A stretch of DNA of 64,000 nt from Streptomyces flaveus (GCF_014647675.1 NZ_BMPQ01000001.1:125349-189348); one strand, 5' to 3'. Positions 30,751 through 41,518 are shown, counted from the stretch's first letter. Notes: generated from the sequence alone by a model not told the origin. Numbers and translations are program-made.

Positions 30751-31767
30751 TTATGACTCCGCCAGGATCTGTCCGACGTACCGTGCCACCGCTCGTACCG
30801 CTCCCATCGTTCCCGGGTAATCCATGCGGGTCGGTCCGACCACGCCGAGTTTGGCTACTGCCTCGCCGCCCGAACCGTAACCGACAGAGACGACCGACGT
30901 GGAGTTGAGTCCCTCATAGGCGTTCTCATGACCGATCCGCACCGTCATGCCCGAATCGCTTGCCTCACCAAGGAGTTTGAGCAGGACGACCTGCTCCTCC
31001 AATGCTTCCAGAACGGGCCGGATCGTGAGGGGAAAGTCATGTCCGAAGCGGGTGAGATTGGCGGTACCGCCGATCATCAGCCGCTCCTCCGTCTCCTCGA
31101 CGAGCGTCTCCAGAAGGGTGGAGAGCACCGTCGAGACCGTGCCGCGGTCCTCGGCCTCGAAGGCCTCCGGCAGGTCCTGCACCAGCTGCGGGACGTCCGC
31201 GAAACGGCGGCCCGCGACCCGGCTGTTGAGCCGCGCGCGTAGATCCGCCAGAGACGTCTCCCCGAACGGCGCCGGGCAGTCGACCATGCGCTGCTCGACC
31301 CGTCCCGTGTCCGTGATCAGTACGAGCATGACGCGGGCCGGAGCCAGCGACAGCAGCTCCACGTGCCGCACCGTCGAACGCGTCAGGGACGGATACTGCA
31401 CCACGGCGACCTGCCTGGTGAGCTGCGCCAGCAGTCGTACGGTCCGGCCCACCACGTCGTCCAGATCGACCGCGCCGTCGAGGAAGTTCTGGATCGCCCG
31501 TCGCTCGGGCGCCGTCATCGGCTTGACGCCCGCGAGCTTGTCGACGAAGAGGCGGTAGCCCTTGTCCGTGGGGATGCGTCCGGCACTGGTGTGCGGCTGC
31601 GCGATGTAGCCCTCGTCCTCCAGCGCCGCCATGTCGTTGCGCACCGTCGCCGGGGAGACCCCGAGACTGTGCCGCTCGGTGAGCGCCTTGGAACCCACCG
31701 GCTCTTCCGTGCCCACGTAGTCCTGGACAATGGCGCGGAGCACTTCAAGCCTGCGTTCACTGAGCAT
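30751..31767 (-). CDS. hrcA: Heat-inducible transcription repressor HrcA
   Basis: 338 aa. The N-terminal winged helix ([20 protein letters not shown], then [20 protein letters not shown]) and the GAF-like HrcA domain are complete. It represses chaperone genes through CIRCE operators and is itself stabilised by GroEL. A CIRCE-like operator lies 49 nt upstream of the ATG, giving autoregulation. It is the first gene of the hrcA-dnaJ pair. Confidence 0.97.
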   Translation of the reverse strand: MLSERRLEVLRAIVQDYVGTEEPVGSKALTERHSLGVSPATVRNDMAALEDEGYIAQPHTSAGRIPTDKGYRLFVDKLAGVKPMTAPERRAIQNFLDGAVDLDDVVGRTVRLLAQLTRQVAVVQYPSLTRSTVRHVELLSLAPARVMLVLITDTGRVEQRMVDCPAPFGETSLADLRARLNSRVAGRRFADVPQLVQDLPEAFEAEDRGTVSTVLSTLLETLVEETEERLMIGGTANLTRFGHDFPLTIRPVLEALEEQVVLLKLLGEASDSGMTVRIGHENAYEGLNSTSVVSVGYGSGGEAVAKLGVVGPTRMDYPGTMGAVRAVARYVGQILAES

Positions 31768-31815
31768 CGCGCACACCTCCAGCTGGTCTTTCCCGTGGGC
31801 ATCGCCTGTCTGCGG

Positions 31816-31842
31816 TTGGCACTCAGCGCGCACGAGTGCCAG
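31816..31842. promoter_or_regulatory. CIRCE operator (HrcA binding site)
   Basis: TTGGCACTC, 9 nt, GAGTGCCAG. It matches the CIRCE consensus TTAGCACTC-N9-GAGTGCTAA at all but one base in the left arm and two in the right, with the correct 9-nt spacer, and lies upstream of hrcA. Confidence 0.9.
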
Positions 31843-31927
31843 CATCCCGGCTCAAGTGTACGGCCGTGGGGTACGACCCCGGCAAGGGCGGACGTCGAGC
31901 AGACTTGCCGAAGTCCCGCGTGGTCCC

Positions 31928-32045
31928 GCGCCCCTTAGGGGCGCGGGGCTGTGACATATGCGGCTCCGCCGCGATGGGGGTCCCCCCGCGCGAGCTCGAT
32001 TCGAGCGTGGGGGAGCGACCAGCCACGACGGACCCGCAGCTTCGA
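31928..32045. repeat. Dispersed intergenic repeat, full copy
   Basis: Contains the blocks GCGCCCC-TTA-GGGGCGC, GGCTCCGCCGCGATGGGGGTC, GAGCGTGGGGGAGCGACCAG and CCAGCCACGACGGACCCGCAG. It lies between hrcA and the divergent MBL gene; the same blocks recur elsewhere in the window. Confidence 0.75.
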
Positions 32046-32109
32046 ACCACACCTCCCAGCGGAGCGCGTAGCGTCGTTGCATGACGGTGACTTGGGAAGA
32101 GGCTGCGGG

Positions 32110-32850
32110 GTGCTGAACACGGTCTGGGCAGCTGCGGGGTGGGAGGAGCTCGCACCCGGAGTCGGGCGGTGCCGTCTTCCCGTGTGGGACTGCACGGTCG
32201 GGCTGGTCGTGGGCGAGGGAGCGGCGCTCATGATCGACGCCGGTTCGAGCGTGCGGGAGGGCGTGCGGCTGCGTACGGAGGCGCAACGGCTCCTCGGGGG
32301 TGGCAGGGTCACCCATCTCGCGCTCACGCATCCCCACTTCGACCATGTCCTCGGGGCGGCGGCGTTCGCGGGGGCCGAGGTGTTCGGCGCGGTGGGCGTG
32401 GACCGGGTACTCGTTCACGACCGCGAAGAGCTGCGCGCGGACGCCGTACGCCACGGCGCCGATCCGCTCGAGGCGGCCGAGGCGGCGGATCTCCTCGTCC
32501 GGCCGCGGCACCTGGTGTCCGGCGAGTGGACCCTGGACCTGGGCGGCGGCCGGCAGGTCCTGCTGGCGAACGTGGGCCCCGGCCATACGCCCCACGATCT
32601 GGCGGTCCTGGTTCCCGGCCCGCCCGGGGCGGAGGGCCCGGAGGTCGTCTTCTGCGGCGACCTGGTCGAGGAGTCCGGCGAACCCCAGGCCGGCTCCGAC
32701 GCCGTACCGTCCCACTGGCCCGCGGCCCTGGACCGGCTGCTGGCCCTGGGCGGCGAGGACGCGGTGTACGTCCCCGGGCACGGCGCCGCGGTGGACGCAG
32801 GCTTCGTACGGGCCCAACGGGACGCGCTGGCAAGGCGTTTCGAGGCGTGA
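32110..32850 (+). CDS. MBL-fold metallo-hydrolase
   Basis: 246 aa. The metal motif is LTHPHFDHVLGAAAF (HxHxDH), with further ligands at GPGHTPHDLAV, CGDLVEESGEP and VPGHG, all in the order of glyoxalase II/lactamase-type hydrolases. The substrate is unknown. The GTG start has GAAGAGG 6-7 nt upstream; the longer open frame is rejected because it reads through the intergenic repeat. The DUF3097 gene follows 40 nt downstream in the same direction and may be co-transcribed. Confidence 0.83.
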   Translation: MLNTVWAAAGWEELAPGVGRCRLPVWDCTVGLVVGEGAALMIDAGSSVREGVRLRTEAQRLLGGGRVTHLALTHPHFDHVLGAAAFAGAEVFGAVGVDRVLVHDREELRADAVRHGADPLEAAEAADLLVRPRHLVSGEWTLDLGGGRQVLLANVGPGHTPHDLAVLVPGPPGAEGPEVVFCGDLVEESGEPQAGSDAVPSHWPAALDRLLALGGEDAVYVPGHGAAVDAGFVRAQRDALARRFEA

Positions 32851-32890
32851 TGAAGGTCGCGATGAAGGTCGTATGGGTATCGTCTGCCGA

Positions 32891-33694
32891 ATGCGCCAGT
32901 ACTCACCGGATCTGACCCCTCCCTGGAAGAAGTCCCAGCCCGTACCAAAGGTCGCGGCCGAGCCCGGCCTGGTCGTCGAGGAACCCGGCACCGGCTTCTG
33001 CGGCGCCGTGATCCGCTGCGAGGCGGCCACGGTCACGCTGGAGGACCGCTTCGGCAAACACCGTGTGTTCCCGCTGGAGCCGCGCGGCTTCCTGCTGGAG
33101 GGCCGGGTGGTGACGCTCGTACGTCCGTCGTCGGCGCCGGCCCGTCCTACCCGTACGGCATCCGGCTCGGTGGCCGTCCCCGGCGCCCGCGCCCGCGTGG
33201 CCCGTGCCGGGCGCATCTACGTGGAGGGCCGCCACGACGCGGAACTGGTCGAGAAGGTGTGGGGCGACGACCTGCGCATCGAGGGCGTGGTCGTGGAGTA
33301 CCTGGAGGGCATCGACGACCTTCCGTCGATCGTGGCCGATTTCGCCCCCGGCTCGGACGCCCGCCTGGGTGTCCTGGTCGACCACCTGGTGCCGGGCAGC
33401 AAGGAGTCGCGTATCGCGGAGGCGGTGACGAGTGAGTACGCGTTGGTGGTGGGCCATCCGTACATCGACGTCTGGGAGGCGGTGAAGCCGTCGTCGGTGG
33501 GTATTGAGTCCTGGCCTCGTGTCCCGCACGGCCAGGACTGGAAGACGGGCGTCTGCCGGGCGCTGGGATGGCCGGAGAACACGGGGGCGGCGTGGGAGCG
33601 GATCCTTGGCTCGGTGCGCTCGTACCGGGACCTGGAGCCGGAACTTCTGGGCTCGGTGGAGCACCTGATCGACTTCGTCACGGCGCCGGAGTGA
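32891..33694 (+). CDS. DUF3097 family protein
   Basis: 267 aa, conserved in actinobacteria with no established function. The N-terminal 90 residues form a small basic beta domain (PWKKSQPVPKVAAEPG..., GKHRVFPLEPRGFLLEG). The middle segment, IYVEGRHDAELVEKVWG then VVVEYLEGIDDLPSIV and LGVLVDHLVPG, has the layout of a TOPRIM nuclease/primase fold: a Glu in strand 1 and acidic residues in later strands. It ends with a conserved SVRSYRDLEPELLGSVEHLI helix. The ATG begins MRQYSPDLTPPWKKS. Confidence 0.82.
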   Translation: MRQYSPDLTPPWKKSQPVPKVAAEPGLVVEEPGTGFCGAVIRCEAATVTLEDRFGKHRVFPLEPRGFLLEGRVVTLVRPSSAPARPTRTASGSVAVPGARARVARAGRIYVEGRHDAELVEKVWGDDLRIEGVVVEYLEGIDDLPSIVADFAPGSDARLGVLVDHLVPGSKESRIAEAVTSEYALVVGHPYIDVWEAVKPSSVGIESWPRVPHGQDWKTGVCRALGWPENTGAAWERILGSVRSYRDLEPELLGSVEHLIDFVTAPE

Positions 33695-33705
33695 CGGCTG
33701 CGTGC

Positions 33706-34012
33706 AGCGGGATTCGCCCCCGCCGCCCTTACCCGTCCCATACCAAGGGGCTCCGCCCCTGGACCCCGCTGGGGCTGCGCCCCAGACCCCCATCGGCCTG
33801 AACGGCCTCGTCCTCAAACGCCGGACGGGCTGAATTGTGCCTGGGGCCGGCTGCAAAGTGTCCCCTGGGCAAGGTTCCGCTTGGGCAGCGGAACCCCAGC
33901 TGCGGAAATCAGCCCGGGTCCGCGGAAAATCAGCCCCTCCGGCGTTTGAGGAGCGGGGGTTCGGGGGCCAGCCCCGGGATGGGACGGGTAAGGGCGGCGG
34001 GGGCGAAACCAA
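33706..34012. repeat. Long inverted-repeat element between convergent genes
   Basis: A 28-bp perfect inverted repeat (33713-33740 and 33980-34007; core CGCCCTTACCCGTCCCA) encloses further matching blocks, CCTCAAACGCCGGACGG on the left and GGCGTTTGAGGAGCGGGG on the right. This GC-rich element fills the 321-bp gap between the stops of the DUF3097 and hemW genes. It is probably a transcription-stopping REP-like structure. Confidence 0.75.
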
Positions 34013-34015
34013 CCC

Positions 34016-35248
34016 TCAGTCCACCAGGTTCCGCACCACCGCATCCGCCAGCAATCTCCCCCGCAGCGTAAGAACAGCCCGCCCCTCCTCATAAGGCCCG
34101 GCTTCGAGAAGCCCCTCCGACAGCGCCCGCCGAGACGCCGCGAGCCCGTCCGGCCTCAGCAAGGACAACGGGCACCCCTCCCGGAGCCGCAGCTCCAACA
34201 GGATCCGCTCCACGCGGCGGTCCTCCTCGGAGAGGAGCTCGCGCCCGGCGCCAGGCGACCTGCCCGCCGCCAAGGCGCCCGCATACGCCCCCGGATGCTT
34301 GACGTTCCACCACCGCACACCCCCCACATGGCTGTGCGCCCCCGGCCCGGCCCCCCACCAGTCGGCCCCACGCCAGTACAACTCGTTGTGCAGACACCGC
34401 CCCGCCCCGGACGTGGCCCAGTTCGACACCTCGTACCAGTCGAACCCCGCCCCCGACAGCACCTCGTCCGCGATCAGGTACCGGTCCGCGTGGACGTCGT
34501 CGTCCGTCATCGGGACCTCACCCCGCCGGATCCGGCGCGCCAGCTGCGTCCCTTCCTCGACGATCAACGCGTACGCCGACACATGGTCAGGGCCGGCCCC
34601 CAGAGCCGCCTCCAACGACGCTCGCCAGTCGTCGTCCGACTCCCCCGGCGTCCCGTAGATCAGGTCCAGGTTCACATGCTCGAACCCCGCCGCCCGCGCC
34701 TCGGCGACGCACTCCTCGGGGCGCCCGGGCGTATGCGTACGGTCCAGCACCTTCAGCACATGCTGCCGGGCACTCTGCATCCCGAACGAGACCCGGTTGA
34801 AGCCCCCGGCCCGCAGTGCGGCCAGATACGCCGGATCCACCGACTCCGGATTCGCCTCCGTCGTGATCTCCGCATCCTCCGCGAGCCCGAACTCCTCCCG
34901 GATCGCCCCCAGCATCCGTACGAGATCATCGGCGGCCAGCAGCGTGGGCGTACCGCCGCCGACGAAGACCGTGCGCACCGGACGGGGGTCGTCGCCCAGG
35001 ACCTTGCGGGCCAGGCGGACCTCGTCGATCAGGGTCGAGGCGTAGTTGTCGCGGGAGGCGAGGACACCCCCGCTGCCCCGCAGCTCGGTCGCGGTGTACG
35101 TGTTGAAGTCGCAGTAGCCGCAGCGCGTCGCGCAGTACGGCACGTGCAGATAGAACCCGAGAGGGCGCAAGGCCGCGCCCGCCAGGGCGTGCGCGGGGAG
35201 CGTCCCGTCGTGGGGGACGGGCTCACCGTCGGGAAGTGCGGAAGGCAT
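34016..35248 (-). CDS. hemW: HemW (radical SAM haem chaperone)
   Basis: 410 aa. The radical-SAM cluster motif is YCATRCGYCDFNTY (CxxxCxxC plus the fourth HemW Cys region); GGGTPTLL and the C-terminal HemN-like domain follow. HemW binds haem and transfers it to membrane respiratory proteins; it is not the coproporphyrinogen oxidase itself. ATG 35248 begins MPSALPDGEPVPHDGTLPAH. An in-frame ATG nine bases earlier is equally possible, since neither has a well-spaced ribosome site. Confidence 0.9.
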   Translation of the reverse strand: MPSALPDGEPVPHDGTLPAHALAGAALRPLGFYLHVPYCATRCGYCDFNTYTATELRGSGGVLASRDNYASTLIDEVRLARKVLGDDPRPVRTVFVGGGTPTLLAADDLVRMLGAIREEFGLAEDAEITTEANPESVDPAYLAALRAGGFNRVSFGMQSARQHVLKVLDRTHTPGRPEECVAEARAAGFEHVNLDLIYGTPGESDDDWRASLEAALGAGPDHVSAYALIVEEGTQLARRIRRGEVPMTDDDVHADRYLIADEVLSGAGFDWYEVSNWATSGAGRCLHNELYWRGADWWGAGPGAHSHVGGVRWWNVKHPGAYAGALAAGRSPGAGRELLSEEDRRVERILLELRLREGCPLSLLRPDGLAASRRALSEGLLEAGPYEEGRAVLTLRGRLLADAVVRNLVD

Positions 35249-35284
35249 GCCTTCCATTGTCCAGCACCGCCAGCAGTTCCCGGC

Positions 35285-37195
35285 CTACTCCGCCTGCAGC
35301 ACCAGCAGCGCGAGATCGTCCTCCGGCGGTTTCGACCCGAACTCGTGCACCAGACGCCGGACCCGCTCCGCGATCAGCTCGGCGCTCAGCCCCGCACAGC
35401 TGCTGAGGACGGTGGCGAGACCGTCGGAGTCGTCGAACTGGTGGGTCCCGCTGCGCCGCTCCGTCACCCCGTCCGTGACGCACAGGAGGCTGTCGCCGGG
35501 GCGCAGCTCGAAGCTGTCGCTGGTGTACGTCGCGTCCTCGAAGACGCCGAGGAGCGTCTGTGGCTGGGCCACCTCGGTCAGCACCGAGCCGCAGGGTTCC
35601 AGGACCAGCGGCAGCGGATGCCCGGCGGAGGCGAGGGTGCAGTGCACACCGCCGTCGTAGGGGACCAGCTCGCCGTACAGCAGGGAGAGGAACCGGTTCT
35701 GCGGACCCTCGTCGGCGAGGCCGGAGCCACCGGCCGCCACCAGGGAACGGGCGGCGGCGTCCGCGGCCTCGGTCGCGTCGTCGAGGAGCAGCTGGTTGAG
35801 GCGGTCGAGGACGTCGGGCACCTCGTAGCCCTCGCGGGCGAGCAGCCGCAGCCAGGGCCGGGCCAGACCGATGACCACGGCGGCCTCGGGACCCTTGCCC
35901 TGGACGTCGCCGAGCGCGAAGCACCAGCGTCCGTCCCCGGCCGGGAACAGGTCGTAGAAGTCACCGCTCGGCCCGCCCTTGTCGCACGGTTCGTACACGA
36001 GCGCGCTGCGTACGCCCGGTATTTCGGCGACCGCCCCGGGCAGCAGGCCACGCTGCAGTACGCGGCTGATGGTGGCCTGGCGCGCGTACTGCCGGGCCGC
36101 CCCGATGGCGAGTGAGACCCGGCGGCTGAGGTCCTCGACGAGCCCGGTGATCTCGTCGGGGAAGCGGACGAGTCCGGCCCGTCCGATGACGAGTGTGCCG
36201 AGCGGCCGGCCGCCCGCGATCAGCCGGTACGCGAGTGCCGTCCCGCTCTCCGCGCCCGCACCGAGCGCTTGACCGGGCCAGGGCACGGTGACGGGGCTGG
36301 AGCCCGCCGAGTCGGGCACGCGCGGCGGATCCTTCTCCAGGAACAGGCGCAGTTCCTCGATGCGGTTCTCGCTGCCGTGCCAGACGCGGGCGAGCCGTTG
36401 TCCGCCGACCAGGCCCCAGTCGGAGCGGCCCGGTGCCTCGTCCTCCAGCCACACCGCGCACCAGTCGGCGAGCCGTGGCACGAGCAGCTGCCCGGTGAGC
36501 GCGGCGACCAGGTCCTCGTCGAGCTGTCCGGCGAGCAGGTCGGAGGCCTCGGCGAGGAAGCAGAGGGCGCCGCGGTTGAGCCATTCCCGGTCCTGCAGCG
36601 GTACGCCGCGCCGGGGCGCGGGGGTGAGGATCTCGGCGGCCCGCACCCCGCGCAGCAGGGCGTGTTCACCGGCGTACGCCTCTGGCTCGGCCGTCTCCTC
36701 GACGGGCGCCACCTCGTCGACGGGTAGCCGCGCCCACACCATCTTGGTGCCGGTGCGGTAGGTGATGCCCCAGGACTCGGCGAGCGCGGAGACGAGCCGC
36801 AGACCGCGCCCGTACTCGAGGGTGTCGGACGACCGCTCTACGCCGTCGTCGCGCACCACGCGCGCGGGGTGGTGGTCGGCGACTTCGATGACGAGCACAC
36901 CGGCCGGTCCCCCGCCGGCGTCCTCAGTGATCTCGGCGGCCTCGATGCGCGTCTGAAGGTCCACGTCCGTGCCGGCGTGCACGACCGCGTTGGTGACGAG
37001 TTCGCTGACCACCACCACGGCGTCGTTGACCAGCCGGTCGGTGATGAACTCGACACCGGGAAGGGCGAGTTCGGTCCACTCCGCGAGGGCGGTGCGGACG
37101 AAGCGGCGGGCGGCTCCCGGCGCGAGAGGGTTGCCCGGCAGCGACGTACGCGCGGTCGGGCGCGGGCGCTCAGGCGTAACAGGAGCACGAGACAT
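35285..37195 (-). CDS. HATPase-GAF-SpoIIE (PP2C) phosphatase, OsaC-like
   Basis: 636 aa. Domain order: an RsbW-like histidine-kinase-type ATPase (about residues 15-150; VVSELVTNAVVHAG), a GAF domain (about 220-365), then a SpoIIE/PP2C phosphatase (about 400-630) with the metal residues of GDFYDLF, FALGDVQGKG, VTDGVTE and DDLALLVLQ. Such proteins both phosphorylate and dephosphorylate anti-sigma antagonists in partner-switching circuits. It is divergent from the hybrid kinase gene (132-bp gap), the same arrangement as S. coelicolor osaC beside osaAB, where the proteins control the osmotic-stress response. Confidence 0.88.
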   Translation of the reverse strand: MSRAPVTPERPRPTARTSLPGNPLAPGAARRFVRTALAEWTELALPGVEFITDRLVNDAVVVVSELVTNAVVHAGTDVDLQTRIEAAEITEDAGGGPAGVLVIEVADHHPARVVRDDGVERSSDTLEYGRGLRLVSALAESWGITYRTGTKMVWARLPVDEVAPVEETAEPEAYAGEHALLRGVRAAEILTPAPRRGVPLQDREWLNRGALCFLAEASDLLAGQLDEDLVAALTGQLLVPRLADWCAVWLEDEAPGRSDWGLVGGQRLARVWHGSENRIEELRLFLEKDPPRVPDSAGSSPVTVPWPGQALGAGAESGTALAYRLIAGGRPLGTLVIGRAGLVRFPDEITGLVEDLSRRVSLAIGAARQYARQATISRVLQRGLLPGAVAEIPGVRSALVYEPCDKGGPSGDFYDLFPAGDGRWCFALGDVQGKGPEAAVVIGLARPWLRLLAREGYEVPDVLDRLNQLLLDDATEAADAAARSLVAAGGSGLADEGPQNRFLSLLYGELVPYDGGVHCTLASAGHPLPLVLEPCGSVLTEVAQPQTLLGVFEDATYTSDSFELRPGDSLLCVTDGVTERRSGTHQFDDSDGLATVLSSCAGLSAELIAERVRRLVHEFGSKPPEDDLALLVLQAE

Positions 37196-37327
37196 GGCAT
37201 CCCGTCGCGTTGGTGTGGCCCCCACTGTGTGGCTCCCTGAGCAGTTGGACGAATAGGCCTCAGGCGGCATCGACAGAGTGACAGACTGGCCCGGCCCATA
37301 AGCGCCGAGTTACCGAAGTGGGCTCGC

Positions 37328-40300
37328 ATGAGTGAGAACAGTGCTACGCATGTGCTCGAAGACGGACAGATTCGGGCATCAGATCTACGTCCTCTGCTCG
37401 CCGCCATGACCGCCACCCGGGACGGCGACTTCACGAAGGTGCCGGAGTCGGGGCAGGGCCTGGTGGCCGAGCTCAACACGGTGTTCAACCAGATCATGGG
37501 CCGTGACGCGCACTTCAACTCCGAGGTGCAGCGCGTCCGCCGGGAGCTGGTGCGCCACGGCCGCCTGGACGAGCGGCTCTCCGCGAGCCCCGGTCAGGGC
37601 CAGTGGACGACCAGGGTCGACGAGGTGAACCAGCTGCTCGACGCGCTGGTGGCGCCCGCCGCGAACGCGACGCGCGTGCTGGACGCGGTGGCGGGAGGCG
37701 ATCTGACCCAGCGGGTCGACCTGCATGACGGGAACCGTCAGCTCCGGGGCGATCTACGCCGGTTGGGGCGAGCGGTCAACAAGATGGTCGATCAGTTGTC
37801 TCTCTTCACCGGAGAGGTGACCCGGGTCGCGCGCGAGGTCGGCACGGAGGGGCGGCTTGGCGGTCGCGCCAAGGTGACGGGTCTGTCCGGGAGTTGGCGG
37901 GACGTCACCGAGGCCGTCAACACGATGGCGTCCCGGCTGACGGCCCAGGTGCGGGACATCGCCCTGGTGACGACGGCGGTGGCCCAGGGCGACCTGACCC
38001 GCACGGTGACGGTGGAGGCGACGGGCGAGCTGCTCGAACTGAAGCTGACCGTGAACACGATGGTCGACCAGCTCTCCGCCTTCGCCGACGAGGTCACGCG
38101 GGTGGCCCGCGAGGTCGGCACGGAGGGCCAGTTGGGCGGCCGGGCGCAGGTGCGCGGTGTCTCCGGGGTCTGGAAGGACCTCACCGACAACGTGAACTTC
38201 ATGGCGTCCAACCTGACCAGTCAGGTCCGCAATATCGCCCAGGTGACGACGGCCGTGGCCAACGGCGACCTCAGCCAGAAGATCACGGTCGACGCACAGG
38301 GCGAGATCCTCGAACTCAAGTCGACGATCAACACGATGGTGGACCAGCTCTCCGCCTTCGCCGACGAAGTGACCCGCGTGGCCCGCGAGGTCGGCACCGA
38401 AGGAAACCTGGGAGGTCGCGCTCAGGTCCGTGGCGTATCGGGAGTCTGGAAGGACCTCACCGACAACGTCAACTTCATGGCCGACAACCTGACTTCACAG
38501 GTGCGGAACATCGCCCTCGTCTCGACCGCCGTCGCCCAGGGCGACCTCGGCAAGAAGATCACGGTGGAGGCGAAGGGCGAGATCCTGGAGCTGAAGTCGA
38601 CGATCAACACGATGGTCGACCAGCTCTCCGCCTTCGCCGACGAAGTGACCCGCGTGGCCCGCGAGGTCGGCACCGAAGGAAACCTGGGAGGTCAGGCCCA
38701 GGTCCGTGGCGTATCCGGGGTCTGGAAAGACCTCACCGACAACGTCAACTTCATGGCCCTGAACCTGACTTCGCAGGTCCGCAACATCGCCCAGGTGACG
38801 ACAGCCGTCGCGAACGGCAACCTGTCCAAGAAGATCACCGTCGACGCCCGCGGCGAGATCCTCGAACTCAAGGACACCGTCAACACGATGGTGGAGCAGC
38901 TGCGCGCCTTCGCCGACGAGGTGACCCGGGTGGCCCGCGAGGTCGGCACGGACGGACGGCTCGGCGGGCGCGCACAGGTCCTCGGCGTCTCCGGCGTGTG
39001 GCGGGACCTGACCGACAACGTCAACTACATGGCGGACAACCTCACTTCGCAGGTACGGAACATCGCGCAGGTCGCCACCGCCGTCGCCCAGGGCGACCTC
39101 TCCAAGAAGATCGACGTGGACGCGCGCGGCGAGATCCTGGAGCTGAAGACCACGATCAACACGATGGTGGACACCCTGTCATCGTTCTCGTCCGAGGTGA
39201 CGAGGGTGGCCCGCGAGGTGGGTTCTGAGGGCCAACTCGGCGGTCAGGCACGGGTCGAGGGCGTGTACGGCACCTGGAAGCGCCTGACGACGAACGTGAA
39301 CGAGCTGGCCTCCAACCTCACCACCCAGGTACGCGCCATCGCCGAGGTGGCGTCCGCGGTGGCCCAGGGCGACATGTCCCGCTCCATCTCGGTGGAGACC
39401 CGCGGCGAGGTCACCGAACTGAAGGACAACATCAACCTGATGGTGGCCAACCTCCGCGAGACGACCCGCGCGAAGGACTGGCTGGAGTCGAACCTCGCCC
39501 GCCTCGCCGCCCTGATGCAGGGCCACCGCGACCTGATGGAGGTCGCCGACCTGCTCCTGCGCGAGCTGACGCCGCTGGTCAACGCCCAGTACGGCGCGTT
39601 CTATCTGGCCGACCCCGACGAGGACAGCCCGGCGGGGCGAACGGCCGTCCCCGGCAAGGGGCTTGCCTTCATCGCCGGGTACGGGGCGGCACAGGGCGCG
39701 ACCGTGGAGACCGGTGGGCTCCCGGTGCACGGGCTTGTGGCGCAGGCGGCCCGGGAGAAGAAGCGGATCCTCGTCGAGGAGGCCCCGCCGGACTACATCA
39801 AGATCAACAGCGGTCTTGGTGAGGCGTCCCCGTCCAGCGTCGTCATCATCCCGATCCTCTTCGAGGACATGCTCCTCGGCGTGATCGAACTGGCGTCCTT
39901 CTCCCGCTTCTCCGACGTCCACCTCGCGTTCTTCGACCAGTTCGTGAACACCATCGCCGTCGCGATCAACACCATCATCGCCAACTCCCGTACGGAGTCC
40001 CTGCTCGGCCAGTCCCAGCAGCTGGCCACCCAGCTCCAGGAACGCTCCGACGAACTCCAGCGCCAGCAGGCCGAGTTGCAGCGCTCGAACGCCGAACTGG
40101 AGGAGAAGGCCGCGCTTCTGGCGACCTCGTCGCAGTACAAGTCGGAGTTCCTGGCGAACATGTCGCACGAGCTGCGCACCCCGCTGAACTCCCTCCTCAT
40201 CCTGGCCCGCCTGCTCTCCGACAACCCGGACGGTCATCTCTCCGACCAGGAGGTGCAGTTCGCGTCCACGATCCACCGTTCGGGCTCGGACCTGCTCCAG

Positions 40301-41500
40301 CTGATCAACGACATCCTCGATCTGTCGAAGATCGAGGCCGGCCGGATGGACGTACGCCCGAAGAAGCTGCCGCTGATCAAACTGCTCGACTACGTCCACG
40401 CCACGTTCCGGCCGCTCACGCTGGACCGGGGGCTCGCCTTCGAGGTGGCGGTCGGCGAGGACGTACCGCGCGAGATGTACTCGGACGAGCAGCGCCTCCA
40501 GCAGATCCTGCGCAATCTGCTGTCCAACGCGATCAAGTTCACCGCGAACGGCCGGGTCGAGCTGCGCGTCAACCGCGTCAAGGACCCCGACCACCGCTAC
40601 ACGCGCGGCGACCACGACGATGTGGTCGCCTTCACGGTCACCGACACCGGTATCGGTATCGCACCGGAGAAACTCCCGGTGATCTTCGAGGCGTTCCAGC
40701 AGGCGGACGGAACCACCAACCGCAAGTACGGCGGCACGGGCCTCGGCCTGTCCATCAGCCGCGAGATCGCCAGGCTGCTCGGCGGCCGCATCATCGCCGA
40801 GAGCGAGCCGGGCAAGGGCTCCACCTTCACGCTGTACGTCCCTGTCGCCAGCCCCGGTCACTCGGCGACCGGGCCCGTACCCGAGGAGCGCCAGACTCCC
40901 GCGCCCGAGCAGTTGCCCATCGAGTCCACCGAGCCGCACACAGCCCAGGACACGGACGACACCTGGCCCACGCCCACCAAGCTGGAGGCGTGGAAGTCGG
41001 GCCGGGCGGGTCAACTCCTGCCGGGACGCCGGGTGTTGATCGTGGACGACGACATCCGCAACGTCTTCGCGCTCACCCATGTACTGGGGCGGGTCGGTAT
41101 GCCCGTCCTGTACGCGGAGAACGGGCGCGAGGGCATCGAGACCCTGGAGCGCAATCCCGATGTCGAACTCGTCCTGATGGACATCATGATGCCGGAGATG
41201 GACGGTTACGAGACCATCGCCGCCATCCGCCGCACCCCGCGCTGGGCCGGCCTTCCCATCGTCGCCCTCACCGCCAAGGCGATGCCGGGCGACCGCGAGA
41301 AGTCCATCGCCCGCGGCGCCAACGACTACGTACCCAAGCCGGTGGACGTCGATCAACTGCTGACCGTCGTCTGCGCCCTCCTGGACCCGGCCGGACAAGA
41401 CGACGAACAAGACGAACAAGACGACGACGCGAAGGCGGAGGGACCCGGCGAGGAGACAGAAACCGTCGGCCCCGCCCCCGTCCCGTCGCCGAACGACTGA
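37328..41500 (+). CDS. HAMP-repeat hybrid histidine kinase, OsaA-like
   Basis: 1390 aa with no transmembrane helix. Residues about 95-700 are a first HAMP followed by six tandem 92-residue HAMP units; each carries [10 protein letters not shown], at about residues 163, 255, 347, 439, 531 and 623. A GAF domain (about 735-880), a coiled coil (about 895-935), HisKA with phospho-acceptor His947 ([10 protein letters not shown]), an HATPase ([21 protein letters not shown]) and a C-terminal receiver with Asp1285 ([11 protein letters not shown]) follow. This architecture equals the fungal group III (Nik1/Os-1) osmosensors and S. coelicolor OsaA. The response-regulator gene follows 18 nt downstream. 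Confidence 0.93.
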   Translation: MSENSATHVLEDGQIRASDLRPLLAAMTATRDGDFTKVPESGQGLVAELNTVFNQIMGRDAHFNSEVQRVRRELVRHGRLDERLSASPGQGQWTTRVDEVNQLLDALVAPAANATRVLDAVAGGDLTQRVDLHDGNRQLRGDLRRLGRAVNKMVDQLSLFTGEVTRVAREVGTEGRLGGRAKVTGLSGSWRDVTEAVNTMASRLTAQVRDIALVTTAVAQGDLTRTVTVEATGELLELKLTVNTMVDQLSAFADEVTRVAREVGTEGQLGGRAQVRGVSGVWKDLTDNVNFMASNLTSQVRNIAQVTTAVANGDLSQKITVDAQGEILELKSTINTMVDQLSAFADEVTRVAREVGTEGNLGGRAQVRGVSGVWKDLTDNVNFMADNLTSQVRNIALVSTAVAQGDLGKKITVEAKGEILELKSTINTMVDQLSAFADEVTRVAREVGTEGNLGGQAQVRGVSGVWKDLTDNVNFMALNLTSQVRNIAQVTTAVANGNLSKKITVDARGEILELKDTVNTMVEQLRAFADEVTRVAREVGTDGRLGGRAQVLGVSGVWRDLTDNVNYMADNLTSQVRNIAQVATAVAQGDLSKKIDVDARGEILELKTTINTMVDTLSSFSSEVTRVAREVGSEGQLGGQARVEGVYGTWKRLTTNVNELASNLTTQVRAIAEVASAVAQGDMSRSISVETRGEVTELKDNINLMVANLRETTRAKDWLESNLARLAALMQGHRDLMEVADLLLRELTPLVNAQYGAFYLADPDEDSPAGRTAVPGKGLAFIAGYGAAQGATVETGGLPVHGLVAQAAREKKRILVEEAPPDYIKINSGLGEASPSSVVIIPILFEDMLLGVIELASFSRFSDVHLAFFDQFVNTIAVAINTIIANSRTESLLGQSQQLATQLQERSDELQRQQAELQRSNAELEEKAALLATSSQYKSEFLANMSHELRTPLNSLLILARLLSDNPDGHLSDQEVQFASTIHRSGSDLLQLINDILDLSKIEAGRMDVRPKKLPLIKLLDYVHATFRPLTLDRGLAFEVAVGEDVPREMYSDEQRLQQILRNLLSNAIKFTANGRVELRVNRVKDPDHRYTRGDHDDVVAFTVTDTGIGIAPEKLPVIFEAFQQADGTTNRKYGGTGLGLSISREIARLLGGRIIAESEPGKGSTFTLYVPVASPGHSATGPVPEERQTPAPEQLPIESTEPHTAQDTDDTWPTPTKLEAWKSGRAGQLLPGRRVLIVDDDIRNVFALTHVLGRVGMPVLYAENGREGIETLERNPDVELVLMDIMMPEMDGYETIAAIRRTPRWAGLPIVALTAKAMPGDREKSIARGANDYVPKPVDVDQLLTVVCALLDPAGQDDEQDEQDDDAKAEGPGEETETVGPAPVPSPND
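37815..39480 (+). repeat. Tandem 276-bp (92-codon) HAMP repeats
   Basis: The repeat period is exactly 276 bp; the block beginning GACCAGCTCTCCGCC starts at 38066, 38342 and 38618, with a diverged copy at 38894. The copies at 38342 and 38618 are nearly identical over more than 80 bp, including synonymous sites, which indicates recent gene conversion or duplication within the kinase gene. Confidence 0.85.
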
Positions 41501-41518
41501 GGCAGGCAGACCAACACC

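Noticed and set aside
37815..39480. Regular repeats as a CRISPR array
   Set aside because: Period is 276 bp, in frame, and encodes HAMP domains; there are no short repeats with unique spacers and no cas genes in the window.
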